Below are positions 34,079 to 42,707 of a stretch of 64,000 nucleotides of DNA, one piece after another. Position numbers and translations under genes: made by a program. Position 1 is the first letter of the stretch. The number at the start of each line of letters is the position of its first letter. The DNA comes from Nanobdellota archaeon (lineage in GTDB: Archaea; Nanoarchaeota; Nanoarchaeia; Parvarchaeales; Parvarchaeaceae). The DNA lies in the NCBI GenBank assembly GCA_021796445.1, contig JAKACB010000001.1, positions 42,230 through 106,229 on the forward strand, given 5' to 3'. Below the pieces are notes generated by a model, which worked only from the letters and a program-made list of their open reading frames with translations, was not told the DNA's origin and ran no database searches.

Positions 34079-35806
34079 ATGAACATACGGGAGATAAGCG
34101 AGATAGCAAAGAGGTTTAATGACTCAAAAACAGACGTTAACTATGTACAAAAATGGATAAATGAGCTGGAAGCAAGGGCTTCTAGCAGCGATTCTCACTA
34201 TAGGGGAGAGGTTGATTTTAGGTATGCCTCTGGTGAAGAGATACCGAACCCTGGGTTCGTTGGTAATCCTGAAGGTTACAAGTTTACAAAGGACATATAC
34301 AAAAGATACCATTTCCAACCAGAGTACTACTCTGTTATGCAGATGTTTGGAGCATTGGGTTATAGGTCTATGAGAACGGCAGAATCAGTGGATCCCTCTT
34401 CATTATCTAGTTTGATGAACATGGTTTTTGAGAAAAGGAAGAATCTTGAAGACAGGGTAATGCAGCTTCTTGGAAACATAAACACGGTTTTGAAATCCCT
34501 TATAGCCATAATATACGAGCTTAAGGAACTTGAAAGGAACCTGTATTTGTATGACGAGTTAAAAGATACGGACAAGGACAAAGCGGAAGCAGCAGAACTC
34601 GCATTAAAAAGAGTGTTTTTGGACAATGTTGATTCAAGAAAGGGGGGAGCAAGCCTTTCTGCGCTTTCAAGGTCTCCGACGCAAAGCCAGGGTGGTCCGG
34701 GATTTATTGATATAATGTCGGTTTTCTACCAAGTCAAAAGTCTAAAGGATGTACAGAATATTGACAGGAACGAGCAGTATAAAAACATACTGAAGAACAG
34801 GTACATTGAATATGAAAAATGGAAGGAAATAAATGGCAATGACCTTAAAAACAGGAAAAGCATGCTTCTGCAGTACCTTAAGAGCCAGATGGGTTCGTTT
34901 AACCTATATGTTGATTGGTGCTCAACTTATCTTTCGCTGCTTGCAAAGATGGGCCTCAAAACAGCTACAAATGCAAGTAGATACATAGAGGGTGCAAGCA
35001 AGCCTGACATATTTGAGAATGAAAGCTTTTCTGTGACAGCTATTGGAAGCAAGCCAATATATGCAAAGGAGTACAATGCCGAGTACATCAGATTATTTAA
35101 AAACAAAGGCCCGGAAATACCTATAAAGGTCGAGCCTAAAAGCATAGCCGGTAATCTTATATCACGAGGGTATGAAGAGAATAAAAGATCCTTCATTTAT
35201 GATAGAATTAAAAAATATGGGCCGCTGGTAATAATGGCAATAAAATTGAGGATGGACTTTAAGGAAAAGCCAAGCAAAGAAGCTCTCCAGCCCCCTTATG
35301 AAGGAACAATATATTTCAACATGTTTCCATATTGCTTTACACCTGAGGAATTTTACCTTTACAAGAAGGCGCACATTGCAAATATTCAAAAAACAGTATT
35401 TGCGGCCGTTGATCAGGCCATTTTTCGTTCTCTCAGCGTTATACAAGCAGATCTTGACAAATACGTTAAAGAAGCGGATGAAGAAGAAAAGAAGAAAAAA
35501 GAGAAGAAACCGCAGAAGGACTACGCTTTTATGGACATCTACAGAGCGTTTAAGGACGATTTTTCCGGCATTTCAAAATCACTTTCTACGATTTCATCAA
35601 CTGAAAAACACAAAGCAAGTCTTTCCGGAGAGCAGGCTGAGATATATGAGATGCTTGTCAACGTAAAGCGTTTTACACAATCCGACATAAAGAGGGCGCT
35701 TGAAATCGGTTTGTTTGTTGCCGATAAGGATGCAGCATACATATATGATGAATCTAAAAGAAGGGCCGGCCTTCTAAACTGGAAGCCGCCTTTTTCGGTG
35801 AATTGA
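34079..35806 (+). CDS. Large soluble protein of unknown family, first of surface-gene operon
   Basis: A 575-residue protein without signal peptide or membrane helix. It is mostly helical, with charged stretches at about 115-180 and a Lys/Glu run (EEEKKKKEKKPQKDYAF) near 465-480, which could be a flexible linker. Cysteines are few, so disulfides are not expected, in contrast to the exported neighbours. I recognise no domain. Its stop codon is followed after 2 bases by the first of four miniature membrane proteins, so it may be their cytoplasmic partner. Confidence 0.7.
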   Translation: MNIREISEIAKRFNDSKTDVNYVQKWINELEARASSSDSHYRGEVDFRYASGEEIPNPGFVGNPEGYKFTKDIYKRYHFQPEYYSVMQMFGALGYRSMRTAESVDPSSLSSLMNMVFEKRKNLEDRVMQLLGNINTVLKSLIAIIYELKELERNLYLYDELKDTDKDKAEAAELALKRVFLDNVDSRKGGASLSALSRSPTQSQGGPGFIDIMSVFYQVKSLKDVQNIDRNEQYKNILKNRYIEYEKWKEINGNDLKNRKSMLLQYLKSQMGSFNLYVDWCSTYLSLLAKMGLKTATNASRYIEGASKPDIFENESFSVTAIGSKPIYAKEYNAEYIRLFKNKGPEIPIKVEPKSIAGNLISRGYEENKRSFIYDRIKKYGPLVIMAIKLRMDFKEKPSKEALQPPYEGTIYFNMFPYCFTPEEFYLYKKAHIANIQKTVFAAVDQAIFRSLSVIQADLDKYVKEADEEEKKKKEKKPQKDYAFMDIYRAFKDDFSGISKSLSTISSTEKHKASLSGEQAEIYEMLVNVKRFTQSDIKRALEIGLFVADKDAAYIYDESKRRAGLLNWKPPFSVN

Positions 35807-35808
35807 TT

Positions 35809-35982
35809 ATGAACAGCAAGGGACAGATGCCTATAACCGAGATAATAGCAATAATACTTGCAATTATAGTTTTGTTTGCAGGCATAATAATAGGCCTGAT
35901 ATTTACTGGAGCAGGCTCAACAATTGCAAAGGACATGACAAGCGTTTTTTCATTTAGTTGGCTTTATGGCAAGGGGATATGA
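35809..35982 (+). CDS. Miniature membrane protein 1 (57 aa)
   Basis: Begins MNSKGQMPITEIIAI, continues as one hydrophobic helix to about residue 33 and ends in a short polar tail (GSTIAKDMTSVFSF...YGKGI). The K-G-Q and nearby Glu imitate a class III prepilin signal, though Glu is at +6 rather than +5. It starts 2 bases after the 575-residue gene and overlaps the next mini gene by 4 bases (ATGA). The tight spacing and bounded size support a real gene. Confidence 0.78.
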   Translation: MNSKGQMPITEIIAIILAIIVLFAGIIIGLIFTGAGSTIAKDMTSVFSFSWLYGKGI

Positions 35983-36149
35983 ACAATAAAGGTGTTGTAA
36001 GCGGTGTTTTCCTGTACATAATCCTGATAATTGTAGGGATCCTGCTTATTATTATCTTTTTGGAGATTTTTACGCCATACAAGTTTACGAATCTTTTTAA
36101 GGTATTCATATCGAAGTCAAACAGTTTGAACGTGAGCGGTTATGAATAA
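35979..36149 (+). CDS. Miniature membrane protein 2 (56 aa)
   Basis: Begins MNNKGVVSGVFLYII, with a single hydrophobic helix to about residue 30, then FTPYKFTNLFKVFISK and a short polar end. The start is the ATG of an ATGA overlap with mini protein 1, and its end overlaps mini protein 3 by 8 bases. An in-frame longer start at 35958 would lie inside the upstream gene and is rejected. Function unknown; topology suggests N-in, C-out or prepilin-like export. Confidence 0.78.
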   Translation: MNNKGVVSGVFLYIILIIVGILLIIIFLEIFTPYKFTNLFKVFISKSNSLNVSGYE

Positions 36150-36282
36150 TAAAGGCGTGGAAAGCTACATACTGCTTATAATAATAACCTTAGTAATTCT
36201 AATACTGATAATAGTCTTCTATCTTTTTTTGTTTTCACCAAGCACCATACACAAACTCATACCGACAGTTCCAAGCATATAA
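36142..36282 (+). CDS. Miniature membrane protein 3 (46 aa)
   Basis: Begins MNNKGVESYILLIIIT, almost the same N-terminus as mini protein 2, and is nearly all one hydrophobic helix before the tail SPSTIHKLIPTVPSI. Overlaps the preceding gene by 8 bases and ends 1 base before mini protein 4. The repeated MNNKG start suggests that the mini genes arose by duplication or converge on one processing signal. Confidence 0.75.
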   Translation: MNNKGVESYILLIIITLVILILIIVFYLFLFSPSTIHKLIPTVPSI

Positions 36283-36283
36283 C

Positions 36284-36445
36284 ATGGAATCTGTCTGGTT
36301 TTATGTTATAGCTGTGATTTTAGGCGTTACACTTCTTTTAGTTTATCTGTTCTTGGTGGGCCCTTCAGCGCTATCTAAGGATATCTCCGGCTTTTTTTCA
36401 GGGATAAGCTCCTCAATAATGGCAGGCTTCAAGAATGCATATTAA
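36284..36445 (+). CDS. Miniature membrane protein 4 (53 aa)
   Basis: Begins MESVWFYVIAVILGVT: a hydrophobic helix starts at residue 4 and ends near residue 25, then a polar Ser/Gly/Phe-rich tail (SKDISGFFSGISSSI). It lacks the KG motif of the other mini proteins. It starts 1 base after mini protein 3 and ends 32 bases before gins, where a TATA element lies, so it likely closes this transcriptional unit. Confidence 0.72.
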   Translation: MESVWFYVIAVILGVTLLLVYLFLVGPSALSKDISGFFSGISSSIMAGFKNAY

Positions 36446-36447
36446 CA

Positions 36448-36459
36448 TTTTTATACTTT
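36448..36459 (+). promoter_or_regulatory. TATA element of gins15-hef
   Basis: The element tttttatacttt is centred 25 bases before the ATG at 36478, giving gins and hef a leaderless transcript of their own in addition to any read-through. Confidence 0.55.
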
Positions 36460-36477
36460 CGACAGCTATTAGGCATT

Positions 36478-37053
36478 ATGATAACTTACAGCGAATTTCT
36501 AAGAATAAGAAGGCAGGAGCAGGAAGACAATAGGACATTGACAAAGTTCAATGATGAAATGCTTGAAGAGATGAAGGAATACATAGCAATAAACAAGAAC
36601 TCATTGGAAGAAGCAAAGAAGATGAACGATGAGAAAAAATCGGAGGAGATATCAACACAGATAAAAAATGCAATCTCAACGTTGGAGCAGATAATAAACT
36701 TGAGGATGCTTAAAATCGCGGGGATGGCAATACTGGATGTTGACAGCGAGCAGGCAAAGACAAACATGCTTTCCAAGGAGATAATCTTTTTTGACAACTT
36801 ACTTAATCTTTCCAAGCAGTACAAATCTGGGATAATAACAGAAGTAAAATCAATAGAACCAAAGAAGCTCCAGAAAGTAGAGAGCAATGACAGTGAAAGC
36901 GAAAAAGTCGTTATAAAGATACTTTCTGATATACCTAAATTTGTTTGGAGAAATGATAAATCGTACGGGCCTTTTAGTTTCCCGAATGTGATAGAAATAG
37001 ATAAGGATGTAGCGCAGATATTGATAAAAAGCGGAAAAGCCGAGAGTGTGTAA
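36478..37053 (+). CDS. gins15: Archaeal GINS subunit (Gins15/Gins51)
   Basis: GINS is part of the replicative CMG-like helicase complex. The 191 residues have the helical A domain first (1-125) and the small beta-rich B domain last, with ILSDIPKFVWRNDKSYGPFS and AQILIKSGKAESV matching the Gins51/Sld5-type order. The Hef-type helicase gene begins directly after its stop codon, a replication/repair pairing. Confidence 0.82.
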   Translation: MITYSEFLRIRRQEQEDNRTLTKFNDEMLEEMKEYIAINKNSLEEAKKMNDEKKSEEISTQIKNAISTLEQIINLRMLKIAGMAILDVDSEQAKTNMLSKEIIFFDNLLNLSKQYKSGIITEVKSIEPKKLQKVESNDSESEKVVIKILSDIPKFVWRNDKSYGPFSFPNVIEIDKDVAQILIKSGKAESV

Positions 37054-38580
37054 ATGACCCTCTTCAAGGAAAAGATAGAAGATAGAGAATATCAAAACAG
37101 GATATTTGAGACGGCAAAAACAGGTAACACGCTTGTCGTACTGCCAACCGGCCTTGGAAAAACGATAATAAGCGCGATGCTTGTTGACTATAGGTTGGAG
37201 AAATACCCCTCTTCAAAGATTCTCTTTCTAGCGCCTACAAAGCCATTAGCTAATCAGCACTACAGGACGTTTTCTTCATTGCTTGCAGTCTCTCAGGGAA
37301 TTGCAAGTGGATCGGTGTCAAGCAGCAAAAGGAGCAAAATCTATGAGGAAGCGCAGCTGATATTTGCAACCCCTCAGACAATAGAGAATGACATGGCTAA
37401 AAAAATAATAGATTTCTCGGATTTCAGCCTGCTTATAGTTGATGAGGCCCACCATACAATAGGAAATTACTCCTATGTAAAGATAGCAAAGACATATTCA
37501 GAGCAGTCTTTTCACCCACTTATACTCGGATTAACAGCTTCTCCCGCATCAGATCGGGAAAAGATAAAAACAATATGCAGTAACCTGCAGATAAGCAACG
37601 TTGAAATAAGATCGGATGATGATCCTGATGTCATACCCTACATACAGAAAAAAGACATAGAAGAGATAAAGGTTAATCTTCCGCAGGAGATGCTTGAGCT
37701 TGCCAACAGCTTAAAGCTGCTTATAAGCGAATCGATAAGCGAATTGCAGGAAATAGGCCTTCTTAAAAACGTTCAAAAAGCAAGAATAAACAGGGTTACT
37801 ATTCTGATGCTGCAGAAGAGCCTTCAAAGGCAGATGTTCAGCGGAAAAAGGACATATTACCTTATCAGGGGGATAATATTGACTTCAAAGATTTTGAAGC
37901 TTTACCATGCTTATAATCTTTTGTCAACACAGAGTCTTGTAGCGTTTTTGAATTTTCTGGAAAAAATACAAAATGGAAAGGCAAAGACTGACAAGGATCT
38001 CTCTTCAAACAAGAGGTTCATCGAAATAAAGGAAAAAACACAAGAGCTGCTGGACAGCGGGATGGAGCATCCAAAGCTTAGACAGCTTCAAATTATATTC
38101 ACAAACCATTTCAATGAATCAAAAAAAGCCATAGTGTTCGCGCAGTACAGGGACACTGTAGATGTTATATACAACAGCATATCAATGATACCCGGAGTAA
38201 GGCCGATAAAATTTATTGGCCAGGGAAAAGGAGGGCTGTCACAGAAAGAGCAGGTGAACATAATACAGGATTTTGAATCTGGAGTATACAATGTGCTGGT
38301 GTCAACAAGCGTTAGCGAAGAGGGGATGTCGATAAAAGGCGTTGACCTTGCGGTGTTTTATGAAACAATACCAAGTGCAATAAGAAACATTCAACGTAGG
38401 GGAAGAGTAGGCAGGTTCTCTGCGGGAAGGATATTCATACTTATCACAATAGGAACAAATGACGAGGGTTATTATTGGATTTCCAAAAGAAGGGAAAAGA
38501 GCATGAAAAAGATAATAAAAAACATAAAGGAAAATCCGGACACTATAAAGCAGGATGGAACATTGCACCCCTTTATCTAA
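37054..38580 (+). CDS. Hef-type SF2 helicase lacking the nuclease domain
   Basis: DEAH-box helicase of 508 residues related to the N-terminal half of archaeal Hef and to FANCM/Mph1. Motifs: Q-like DREYQ, Walker A GLGKT (about 33-37), DEAHH, LTASP, then the family's inserted helical domain, and motifs V-VI (VSTSVSEEGMSIKG; RRGRVGRF). Hef normally continues into an XPF-type ERKxxxD nuclease and tandem HhH; here the chain stops after the helicase. It probably remodels stalled forks with GINS. The stop codon overlaps the opposing pilin-like gene by 4 bases. Confidence 0.88.
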   Translation: MTLFKEKIEDREYQNRIFETAKTGNTLVVLPTGLGKTIISAMLVDYRLEKYPSSKILFLAPTKPLANQHYRTFSSLLAVSQGIASGSVSSSKRSKIYEEAQLIFATPQTIENDMAKKIIDFSDFSLLIVDEAHHTIGNYSYVKIAKTYSEQSFHPLILGLTASPASDREKIKTICSNLQISNVEIRSDDDPDVIPYIQKKDIEEIKVNLPQEMLELANSLKLLISESISELQEIGLLKNVQKARINRVTILMLQKSLQRQMFSGKRTYYLIRGIILTSKILKLYHAYNLLSTQSLVAFLNFLEKIQNGKAKTDKDLSSNKRFIEIKEKTQELLDSGMEHPKLRQLQIIFTNHFNESKKAIVFAQYRDTVDVIYNSISMIPGVRPIKFIGQGKGGLSQKEQVNIIQDFESGVYNVLVSTSVSEEGMSIKGVDLAVFYETIPSAIRNIQRRGRVGRFSAGRIFILITIGTNDEGYYWISKRREKSMKKIIKNIKENPDTIKQDGTLHPFI

Positions 38581-39044
38581 CTGCCGAAGATTTCAGTTTC
38601 ACAAGTTCCGCCTGCTGAGTACCTTACCCCATCTATGGAAACATTGCTCCCTGACGTGTTTCCTATAATGACTGTGTTTATGTTTGGATTTACGATGGTT
38701 AAATCAGTTGAAAAGGAATCTATGCCCGCGGTGTAGTTGCCTATGACCGATAACGATGAACTTTTAGCAGTATTGCTTGCGAATACCCTGTAAATTAGTC
38801 CAGGGCTGCCATCAGATACTGTTATTTTAAATGTGTTCTGTTTGGAAGGCGTGCTTATGTTTGTCACATTTGCGGAGCATGGTACTGGGGAGCCGCTCCC
38901 GCTTGTTATTACTCCCGATGGGAAAATAGCAAAATGGAAGACAGAACTAGCAATCACGACACCTATCACTAAAAATGAAATAAGCAGTATAACAACTATG
39001 AAATACTCTACTGCACTTGTACCTTTCACTTTGTTACTGCGCAT
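38577..39044 (-). CDS. Pilin-like exported protein, last of Cys-rich operon
   Basis: A 155-residue protein from the ATG at 39044 (MRSNKVKGTSAVEYFIVVIL). The class III signal is K-G then T-S-A-V-E (Glu +5), followed by a hydrophobic helix and a Ser/Thr-rich head with N-X-S/T sites and two Cys. A GTG at 39029 would form a GTGA overlap with the upstream stop and give MKGTSAVEYF, like other pilins here, and is an equally good start. Extra upstream residues in the open frame lie inside the previous gene and are rejected. Confidence 0.75.
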   Translation of the reverse strand: MRSNKVKGTSAVEYFIVVILLISFLVIGVVIASSVFHFAIFPSGVITSGSGSPVPCSANVTNISTPSKQNTFKITVSDGSPGLIYRVFASNTAKSSSLSVIGNYTAGIDSFSTDLTIVNPNINTVIIGNTSGSNVSIDGVRYSAGGTCETEIFGS

Positions 39045-40501
39045 ATATAAATTAAATTCCTCCCTAAAAAGTTTGGCTTCGATATGCCTATTTCCTGAGG
39101 CAGAGAAGTAAAGAAGTAGAATAAAGACTGTGCACATTGTTCTAAGCCTGTAGCATATAAAGATGAATAAGCAAGCTTTCCTGTGTATACTAATGCATTT
39201 GGTGCAATATCGTCTTTGCATATTGTGTTGTTAAAGCATTCCGATGCTCCAAATCCCGCAAGTACAGCTCCAGCTACTAATCCGGGGTTTGAAGGCGCAA
39301 GAATCCTTGCTCCTATTCCAGATGCAATTGCCCTTGAACATTCATATTCTATCCCTGCAGTAGGATAATTGTTAAGGAAAGTAGCGGGCTCGCATTCACT
39401 TGGCAGGCTTATTGAGTTTGGCGGCAGTCTTGTTCCAACCAGCGAATTGAGGTAAACTATATATATTTGCGCCTTGTTTATCGACTTGCTGCTGTTTGGT
39501 AGAACAAATCCGCTTTGGCTGGGGTTGCTCACGTTTTTATAGCTGAATATTACATTATCGCCCGGCTTTAGATAATCTGCATAAGATTCATTAATTATTG
39601 ACGTGCTTTTTACAGGTTCCGTCAATACGCAAGAGGAAGGGGCTTCATACGAATCAGTTATCGAATCATAACCAACAGTGCAGTTGTTTCCATTACAGAA
39701 GTTGGTGTACAGATCGGTGCATGAAGAAGTAGACCCACTTGGAGTTGTGCAAGTTCCCTTAGTAGTGTTGAAAGAGCAGCCCTGTGATGCCTCGCAAAGA
39801 TAGCTGGAAAGGTTCATTGCAGCCGTCGGCGGCTTTGATCCATCCAAAGGTATATACTTTGTTGTATAACCTTGTGTAAAAGGTGTATAGCCAGATTGGC
39901 TTCTGCAATTGAAATAATTTAATGATTGGGCCTCGCACAGACTAGGGTCATTTAAATCGCATGAGTATCCGTTTAAATTGGAGCTTGTCAACGGATCAGA
40001 GCAGGATTGAACGGCCGTATGGTTAAGACAGCTTACCTCCGTTGTATAAGCATTTGTTTCAAGGTAATTGGTAAGGTTGTTTATAGTCATATTCTGGTTG
40101 GTATTGACATCAATAACTGAGCAGGTTGCAGGCGAATTAGTTAGTACGGTGAGTCCTTGATTTGCGCCATACTGGTTCCAGCAGCTTGTCAGATCAGTTG
40201 CTACGGTTGAAAATACCTGCGAAGGCTTGGAACCAGGGCCATATCCAGAGGTTGAAGTTGTGCAGCCGAAGAGAGGCGGCGCTATTCCAATAGCTTTAAG
40301 CGTACTGCTTAAACAGAAGAAATTTGATACACACAGGCCATTGTAATAAAAATTAGTGAATTCAGAGCTTACATAGCAGATACTGCTGTTTGATAGGTTG
40401 ACTCCAACTAAAAGAAGATAACCTGCAATAGCTACTATCACTATTATGAATATTACTGCCAAAACTATGAATATGAAGCTCTCTCCAGGTGTCTCTGCCA
40501 T
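39026..40501 (-). CDS. Membrane-anchored Cys-rich exported protein (491 aa)
   Basis: An N-terminal membrane anchor (about residues 9-32, ESFIFIVLAVIFIIVIVAIA) precedes a large extracytoplasmic part with about 24 cysteines, many N-X-S/T sites and a Ser/Thr/Gly-rich composition. No domain is recognised. The even, high cysteine count suggests a disulfide-stapled surface protein, unusual for a cytosolically reducing cell and consistent with the membrane-anchored thioredoxin-like protein at 45655. Fourth gene of a five-gene minus-strand operon. Confidence 0.78.
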   Translation of the reverse strand: MAETPGESFIFIVLAVIFIIVIVAIAGYLLLVGVNLSNSSICYVSSEFTNFYYNGLCVSNFFCLSSTLKAIGIAPPLFGCTTSTSGYGPGSKPSQVFSTVATDLTSCWNQYGANQGLTVLTNSPATCSVIDVNTNQNMTINNLTNYLETNAYTTEVSCLNHTAVQSCSDPLTSSNLNGYSCDLNDPSLCEAQSLNYFNCRSQSGYTPFTQGYTTKYIPLDGSKPPTAAMNLSSYLCEASQGCSFNTTKGTCTTPSGSTSSCTDLYTNFCNGNNCTVGYDSITDSYEAPSSCVLTEPVKSTSIINESYADYLKPGDNVIFSYKNVSNPSQSGFVLPNSSKSINKAQIYIVYLNSLVGTRLPPNSISLPSECEPATFLNNYPTAGIEYECSRAIASGIGARILAPSNPGLVAGAVLAGFGASECFNNTICKDDIAPNALVYTGKLAYSSLYATGLEQCAQSLFYFFTSLPQEIGISKPNFLGRNLIYICAVTK

Positions 40502-40563
40502 TAATTAAGTAGTGTTTTTATGCAATAAATTAATATCCAAGTTTATATTTGAGGTAAAAAGCA

Positions 40564-41454
40564 TTACTGGCCAGGTATACATACAAATACTCTACTTTGA
40601 CTGTATACCATATAGTTGCTGAGTTTTCCACATAAAGGTACATAATAATCGCAGCCGCTATTTTCATTTACAAGATTTAAGGAGGGGTTGCCGTTGCTGA
40701 GAGAGCTTACGGTTTCCCTGCTTAGGTTTGTAGTCTCATTTGAATATGTACATATGGACAAGTCATTTATTACTGGCTGCTGGTATTGAGCAGTGTACTC
40801 GCATTGGTCTTTGAAGCTTACTTCACAGTTTTTAATCCCACCAGAAGGGTAGCCAAAGTAAGTAACTGTGTAACTGGAATTTGAAAGCCTGTCAGATGGC
40901 TTTATATATGCTGCATTTCCATTGCTTCCATTTGTTATGAATACCATCTGCAGAGGGTAGCTTCCGTTGTAATTGCTGTCGATATAACTTATTATGGCAG
41001 AATAATTTACATTATTGCTTTGGCTTATCAAAGCGCCTTTGTAGCAGTTAAATATCTGATTTATATTTTTAGCAGAAAGAATCTGCGAGCCTATTCCCGC
41101 ATTTCCCCCCGAAAATAAACTGAAGCAAGATGAAGCTTCAGTATAAAATGAGGATGCAAAGTCTGCAGCTGCCTTTTCATTCACGTTTGTAGTCTGCAAG
41201 CAGTCCTTTTGCACCTGTGCAGATTGGGTTGGGCTTACAACTACGTTTGAAAAGCCGAAGAAAGATGTTACTCCTGTAAATGGAGCTAAAAAGGTGTTGA
41301 CTATCTTGTACTGGGTAAACGCAGTAAAGCAGCTTAACCCAAAGTTAAGGGTGCCGAATGAGGTTATTATGGAAAAGGAAACGACTGAAAGTATTATCCC
41401 CGCTATTATAACAAATATAACGAAGACTATCGTCAATAGTATCCCCTCTTCCAT
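40564..41454 (-). CDS. Membrane-anchored Cys-rich exported protein (296 aa)
   Basis: The N-terminal segment MEEGILLTIVFVIFVIIAG anchors the protein (about residues 4-32, possibly two closely spaced helices); the remainder is extracytoplasmic with about ten cysteines and numerous sequons. Its ATG directly follows the stop of the 53-residue mini gene (TAAATG). It resembles the 491-residue neighbour in layout, not obviously in sequence. Function unknown. Confidence 0.75.
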   Translation of the reverse strand: MEEGILLTIVFVIFVIIAGIILSVVSFSIITSFGTLNFGLSCFTAFTQYKIVNTFLAPFTGVTSFFGFSNVVVSPTQSAQVQKDCLQTTNVNEKAAADFASSFYTEASSCFSLFSGGNAGIGSQILSAKNINQIFNCYKGALISQSNNVNYSAIISYIDSNYNGSYPLQMVFITNGSNGNAAYIKPSDRLSNSSYTVTYFGYPSGGIKNCEVSFKDQCEYTAQYQQPVINDLSICTYSNETTNLSRETVSSLSNGNPSLNLVNENSGCDYYVPLCGKLSNYMVYSQSRVFVCIPGQ

Positions 41455-41616
41455 TTAGGAACCGCCTCCTAGCAGATTTCCGAAGTATGAGAATGGGGAG
41501 CTGCTGTGCGAGCCAGCGTAAAAAAGTATTACAATAAGGCCTATGACCGCAAGGGCAGTTATTATAACTAGTATTATCCAGATAAGACGCCATTCTACGC
41601 TTCCTTTTTTATCCAT
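41455..41616 (-). CDS. Miniature membrane protein 5 (53 aa)
   Basis: Begins MDKKGSVEWRLIWIILVI and is a single hydrophobic helix (about 11-34) followed by a short Ser/Gly/Phe tail ending NLLGGGS. The MDKKG start echoes MNNKG/MNSKG of the mini proteins at 35.8-36.3 kb on the other strand. It lies between the 169- and 296-residue genes with gaps of 1 and 0 bases, which strongly supports it as coding. Confidence 0.78.
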   Translation of the reverse strand: MDKKGSVEWRLIWIILVIITALAVIGLIVILFYAGSHSSSPFSYFGNLLGGGS

Positions 41617-41617
41617 A

Positions 41618-42127
41618 TCACTGAGCTACGCATGCTGGGCAGTAAGGCCCGTCCCCCGATATGCATGCTGTAACGTTTATTGCGCAATTTTGTATGTCCG
41701 TAGCGTTATTGGCCACAATAGTGCTTTCCGAACAACTAAATAAGTCGGCTGTATTGGTTGGGGATACAACACTGCAGGACTTATTTATACTTGCAGGGGG
41801 GCTATCAATGCATGCTTGAACTGCAGATTCGCTACCCTGTCCATTTGTCCAAAGATCATAGTAACACCAATGTCTTATGCACGTTTGCTCAGCCGTTGCC
41901 GCATTATAACAGGCATTTTCATCGTAGCATCTGAAAAGAGGCGTGCCCTCCATCCTGTTTGCATACCCGTACTCTGCGCTTGTAAACTGGTTTTGCAGCA
42001 GAGCCGTTGCAGAATCGCAGCCTACTGGGAAAATTGATGAATAATTGTTGTAGAAAAGGAAAAACATGGTAAGGGCTATTACTATGCCGATAAGCACTTC
42101 GAAGAATAGAAACTGTTCAACGTCCAT
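41618..42127 (-). CDS. Membrane-anchored Cys-rich exported protein (169 aa)
   Basis: MDVEQFLFFEVLIGIVIALT starts the protein and forms one membrane helix (about 5-27). The exported part (28-169) holds about twelve cysteines, including CPAC near the end, and few charged residues. No known domain. First gene of the operon 169-53-296-491-pilin; a spaced promoter should lie in the 128-base gap toward eL15. Confidence 0.75.
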   Translation of the reverse strand: MDVEQFLFFEVLIGIVIALTMFFLFYNNYSSIFPVGCDSATALLQNQFTSAEYGYANRMEGTPLFRCYDENACYNAATAEQTCIRHWCYYDLWTNGQGSESAVQACIDSPPASINKSCSVVSPTNTADLFSCSESTIVANNATDIQNCAINVTACISGDGPYCPACVAQ

Positions 42128-42255
42128 TTGATTCTTAACCCTTATTAATTTAAATTGTTTTTATGGATAACAATCCGTAAAATAAATGCAGGCATTAATC
42201 ATTTCTAACTTTTTGCAGAGTATGCAATAAACATTAGTTTTAAAAAATGTGTAAT

Positions 42256-42663
42256 TTACAATTTTTCTCTGTCTGCCAGCACTACTTCAAACCACTTGTT
42301 TTTTCCGTCTTCTATAAGAAAATACGAGCCTATAATCTTCATGTTTTTGTACACTCTTAAGGCCCTGTTCCTTGCGATATCTTCTTTGCTGACTTCTAAT
42401 TTATAGTATAATCCGCTTTTACTCGGTCTTCTTGCATGGTTTGGTCTGGGCCTTCTGAAATCTCCTTTGCTGACTCTTACTCTTACAACTATGTATCCCT
42501 GCTTGGCCTTGTACCCTATCGTTTTAGCCTTTGCAAGTTTTGTAGGTTTCTCTAGTCTCTGCAGTATTGGTTGATTCCTTACTTCTTGTAATATCTCCTT
42601 TTTCCTTTCGTCATTCTTATACAAAGCCATTTCATTCGCGTGTATGTATTTATATGATCCCAT
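42256..42663 (-). CDS. rpl15e: 50S ribosomal protein L15e (eL15), C-terminally short
   Basis: A 135-residue eL15. RLEKPTKLAKAKTIGYKAKQ and VVRVRVSKGDFRRPRP are diagnostic. Archaeal eL15 is usually about 190 residues; this one stops after KWFEVVLADREKL and lacks the conserved C-terminal part with HRGRVFRGLT-type sequence. The following 130 bases carry no such coding sequence in any frame I read, so it is a genuine shortening and not a frameshift in view. Confidence 0.9.
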   Translation of the reverse strand: MGSYKYIHANEMALYKNDERKKEILQEVRNQPILQRLEKPTKLAKAKTIGYKAKQGYIVVRVRVSKGDFRRPRPNHARRPSKSGLYYKLEVSKEDIARNRALRVYKNMKIIGSYFLIEDGKNKWFEVVLADREKL

Positions 42664-42707
42664 AAGGGATAAATTAAAATCTGTAAGTATAAATATCTAA
42701 CTCTATC

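Noticed and set aside
42128..42255. Missing C-terminus of eL15 in another frame
   Set aside because: I read the downstream bases in the other frames and found no RGRVFRGLT-like block, so a nearby frameshift is not supported.
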